Origin: Pseudovirgaria hyperparasitica
Taxonomy: Eukaryota; Ascomycota; Dothideomycetes; Acrospermales; Acrospermaceae
DNA length: 64,000 nt
Reading direction: 5' to 3'
Assembly: GCF_010093815.1 (NCBI RefSeq)
Contig: NW_022985553.1
Coordinates: forward strand, 1,708,133 to 1,772,132
A program made the translations under genes and the position numbers. The notes beneath the pieces are model-generated. The model saw only the letters and a list, made by a program, of their open reading frames with translations. It was not told where the DNA came from and did not search any database. Within the stretch, counting starts at the first letter, position 1; every line of letters begins with the position of its first letter. Positions 62,984 through 64,000 of the stretch are shown one piece after another.

Positions 62984-63346
62984 TTAGGCACGTGCCTACT
63001 AGTTAATTATACATGTATATAGTAGTTATATATAAGTAGTATACTCTACCCTTAAAGTAGTAGCTTTAAGATTTAGTTCTTTTAGTATAGTTAGTTAGTA
63101 TATAGAGCCCGCCTTCTTATATAATCTTAAAGCTACTATAGGGTCACGGGTTTAACTCTTAGTCTAGTTAACTATTATTAAATTTTATATGATTCCGTTT
63201 AGCTTACCACGTTATATATACTTTATATATATAATAGATAATATAGTAGTAATATTATTACGGTAAGTTAGCGTGTCTAGTACTAGAGGCGGTATTACGA
63301 ATATTAATTATATATATATAGTTTATACTAGGCCTAGTGTAGCTAG
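62984..63346 (-). repeat. Arm 2 of the large inverted repeat
   Basis: A 363-bp arm in opposite orientation to 62192-62566, with termini at GGCACGTGCC on the left and the ACTAGGCCTAGT-type palindrome on the right. The spacer between the arms is about 417 bp and includes the partial copy at 62573-62655. Confidence 0.8.
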
Positions 63347-64000
63347 CTATAAAGAGTAAAGACGTAGGATAGTAGTCTAACAGTTTATAGAGAGACATAG
63401 GAATGTATTTATAGAGTAATCTTACTCTTATATAAGGTTGATTCCTAACAAGTAGGAATCGGTTTATATAGTCTACTTATATAGTAACCTCGCTTAACTT
63501 AGCTAACTTAACCTAGCTCTAGCCACTACGTGGCTATATAGATTAGAATAGTCTATATAGGTCCGTTATAGTTCCCGTCCTAATAATATCCTTCTTCTTT
63601 TTATACTTCGCCCTAAAGTACTTAAGTATATATAATTCTAAGTCTCTATAATCTATTATATACCTATATATCTATAACTAAGTTCCTATAACGTTATAAC
63701 TATCCTTAATATAGGTGAACTCGAGATTCTAGTTTACTTTTATTAGTTTATACACGCGCTTATCCCTTACTTCGTGGCTACTACCTAGGACACGTAATCG
63801 CTACTTTAGTCGAGTATATATTTAGCTTCGCTCGCCTTTAATTTTATTCTCTAGTATATCTATCTTACTCTTAAGGTAAGTCGTTAATTCATATACTATC
63901 TTCCCTAGTTTAGGTTTAGAAGGGTCTATAGTAGTCTATTCTTATTAGAACTAGTCCTATATAACCTATTCGCGTTATTATAGTTACTGATTTAGCTTCG
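63347..64000. other. RIP-like DNA right of the inverted repeat
   Basis: TA-rich, with some GC-containing blocks (for example 63531-63590 and 63751-63840). On the - strand one frame (about 63905-63520) reads with only TAA/TAG stops and Lys/Leu/Tyr-rich runs. This could be a mutated transposon gene, but the stop density is not below chance for such composition. Confidence 0.35.

Larger units (their letters stand above)
61250..64000. repeat. TA-rich, CpA/TpG-poor repeat region (RIP-like)
   Basis: From about 61250 to the window end the DNA is mostly A/T with very frequent TA steps. Whole lines lack CA and TG altogether (for example 61501-61560 and 62701-62760), while some CG remains. This is the expected outcome of repeat-induced point mutation acting on CpA. 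Several internal repeats are listed separately. No functional gene is present. It may be part of a larger transposon nest or a subtelomeric or pericentromeric block; the window ends inside it. Confidence 0.8.

Overview
The window is nuclear DNA of a filamentous ascomycete (Pezizomycotina; Dothideomycetes is my best guess). The evidence is the gene set: an APSES regulator of the StuA type, UDP-galactopyranose mutase, a Kar9-type protein and fungal fimbrin. Introns are short (about 47-60 nt, GT..AG), and the AT-rich right end looks mutated by RIP (repeat-induced point mutation). I found no rRNA, tRNA, CRISPR array or prokaryotic feature. Exon models were built by hand. For every multi-exon gene the exon lengths sum to a multiple of three and the joins restore family-like sequence.

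Left part (1-15 kb): this is a single-gene domain. stuA (4619-6679, +) sits behind a pyrimidine-rich stretch of about 2.45 kb that contains only one ATG, which opens a 7-codon uORF. It is followed by more than 7 kb without a recognisable gene, packed with micro- and minisatellites. One of these is a TGAGCAC heptamer array with a 10-N gap.

Middle (15-36.5 kb): conserved housekeeping genes. These are mitochondrial 1-Cys peroxiredoxin (-) with a tandem repeat of about 170 bp upstream, an unknown coiled-coil protein (+), fimbrin (-), a triose-phosphate-translocator-family transporter (-), UDP-galactopyranose mutase (+), Kar9 (+, intronless) and the 24-kDa complex I subunit (+).

Right part (36.5-61 kb): accessory character. 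It holds a decayed MFS drug-transporter pseudogene (-), an NCS1 purine/cytosine permease (+), a cytochrome P450 (+), an alpha/beta hydrolase interrupted by one TGA (+), an unknown Cys-motif protein (-), an SDR (+), a fungal-specific transcription factor (-), a POT/PTR2 peptide transporter (+), a second alpha/beta hydrolase (-), a 2H phosphoesterase (+) and an unknown small protein (+). The SDR/regulator/transporter trio and the P450/esterase pair look like small catabolic or secondary-metabolic groups; this is inference.

Right end (about 61.25-64 kb): TA-rich DNA almost without CpA/TpG. It contains a 210-bp element with terminal inverted repeats of about 60 bp and two arms of about 370 bp in inverted orientation. 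The arms differ mostly by transitions, and one internal segment resembles a tRNA D-arm (A box). This is the least explained part of the window and its best candidate for an undescribed repeat family.
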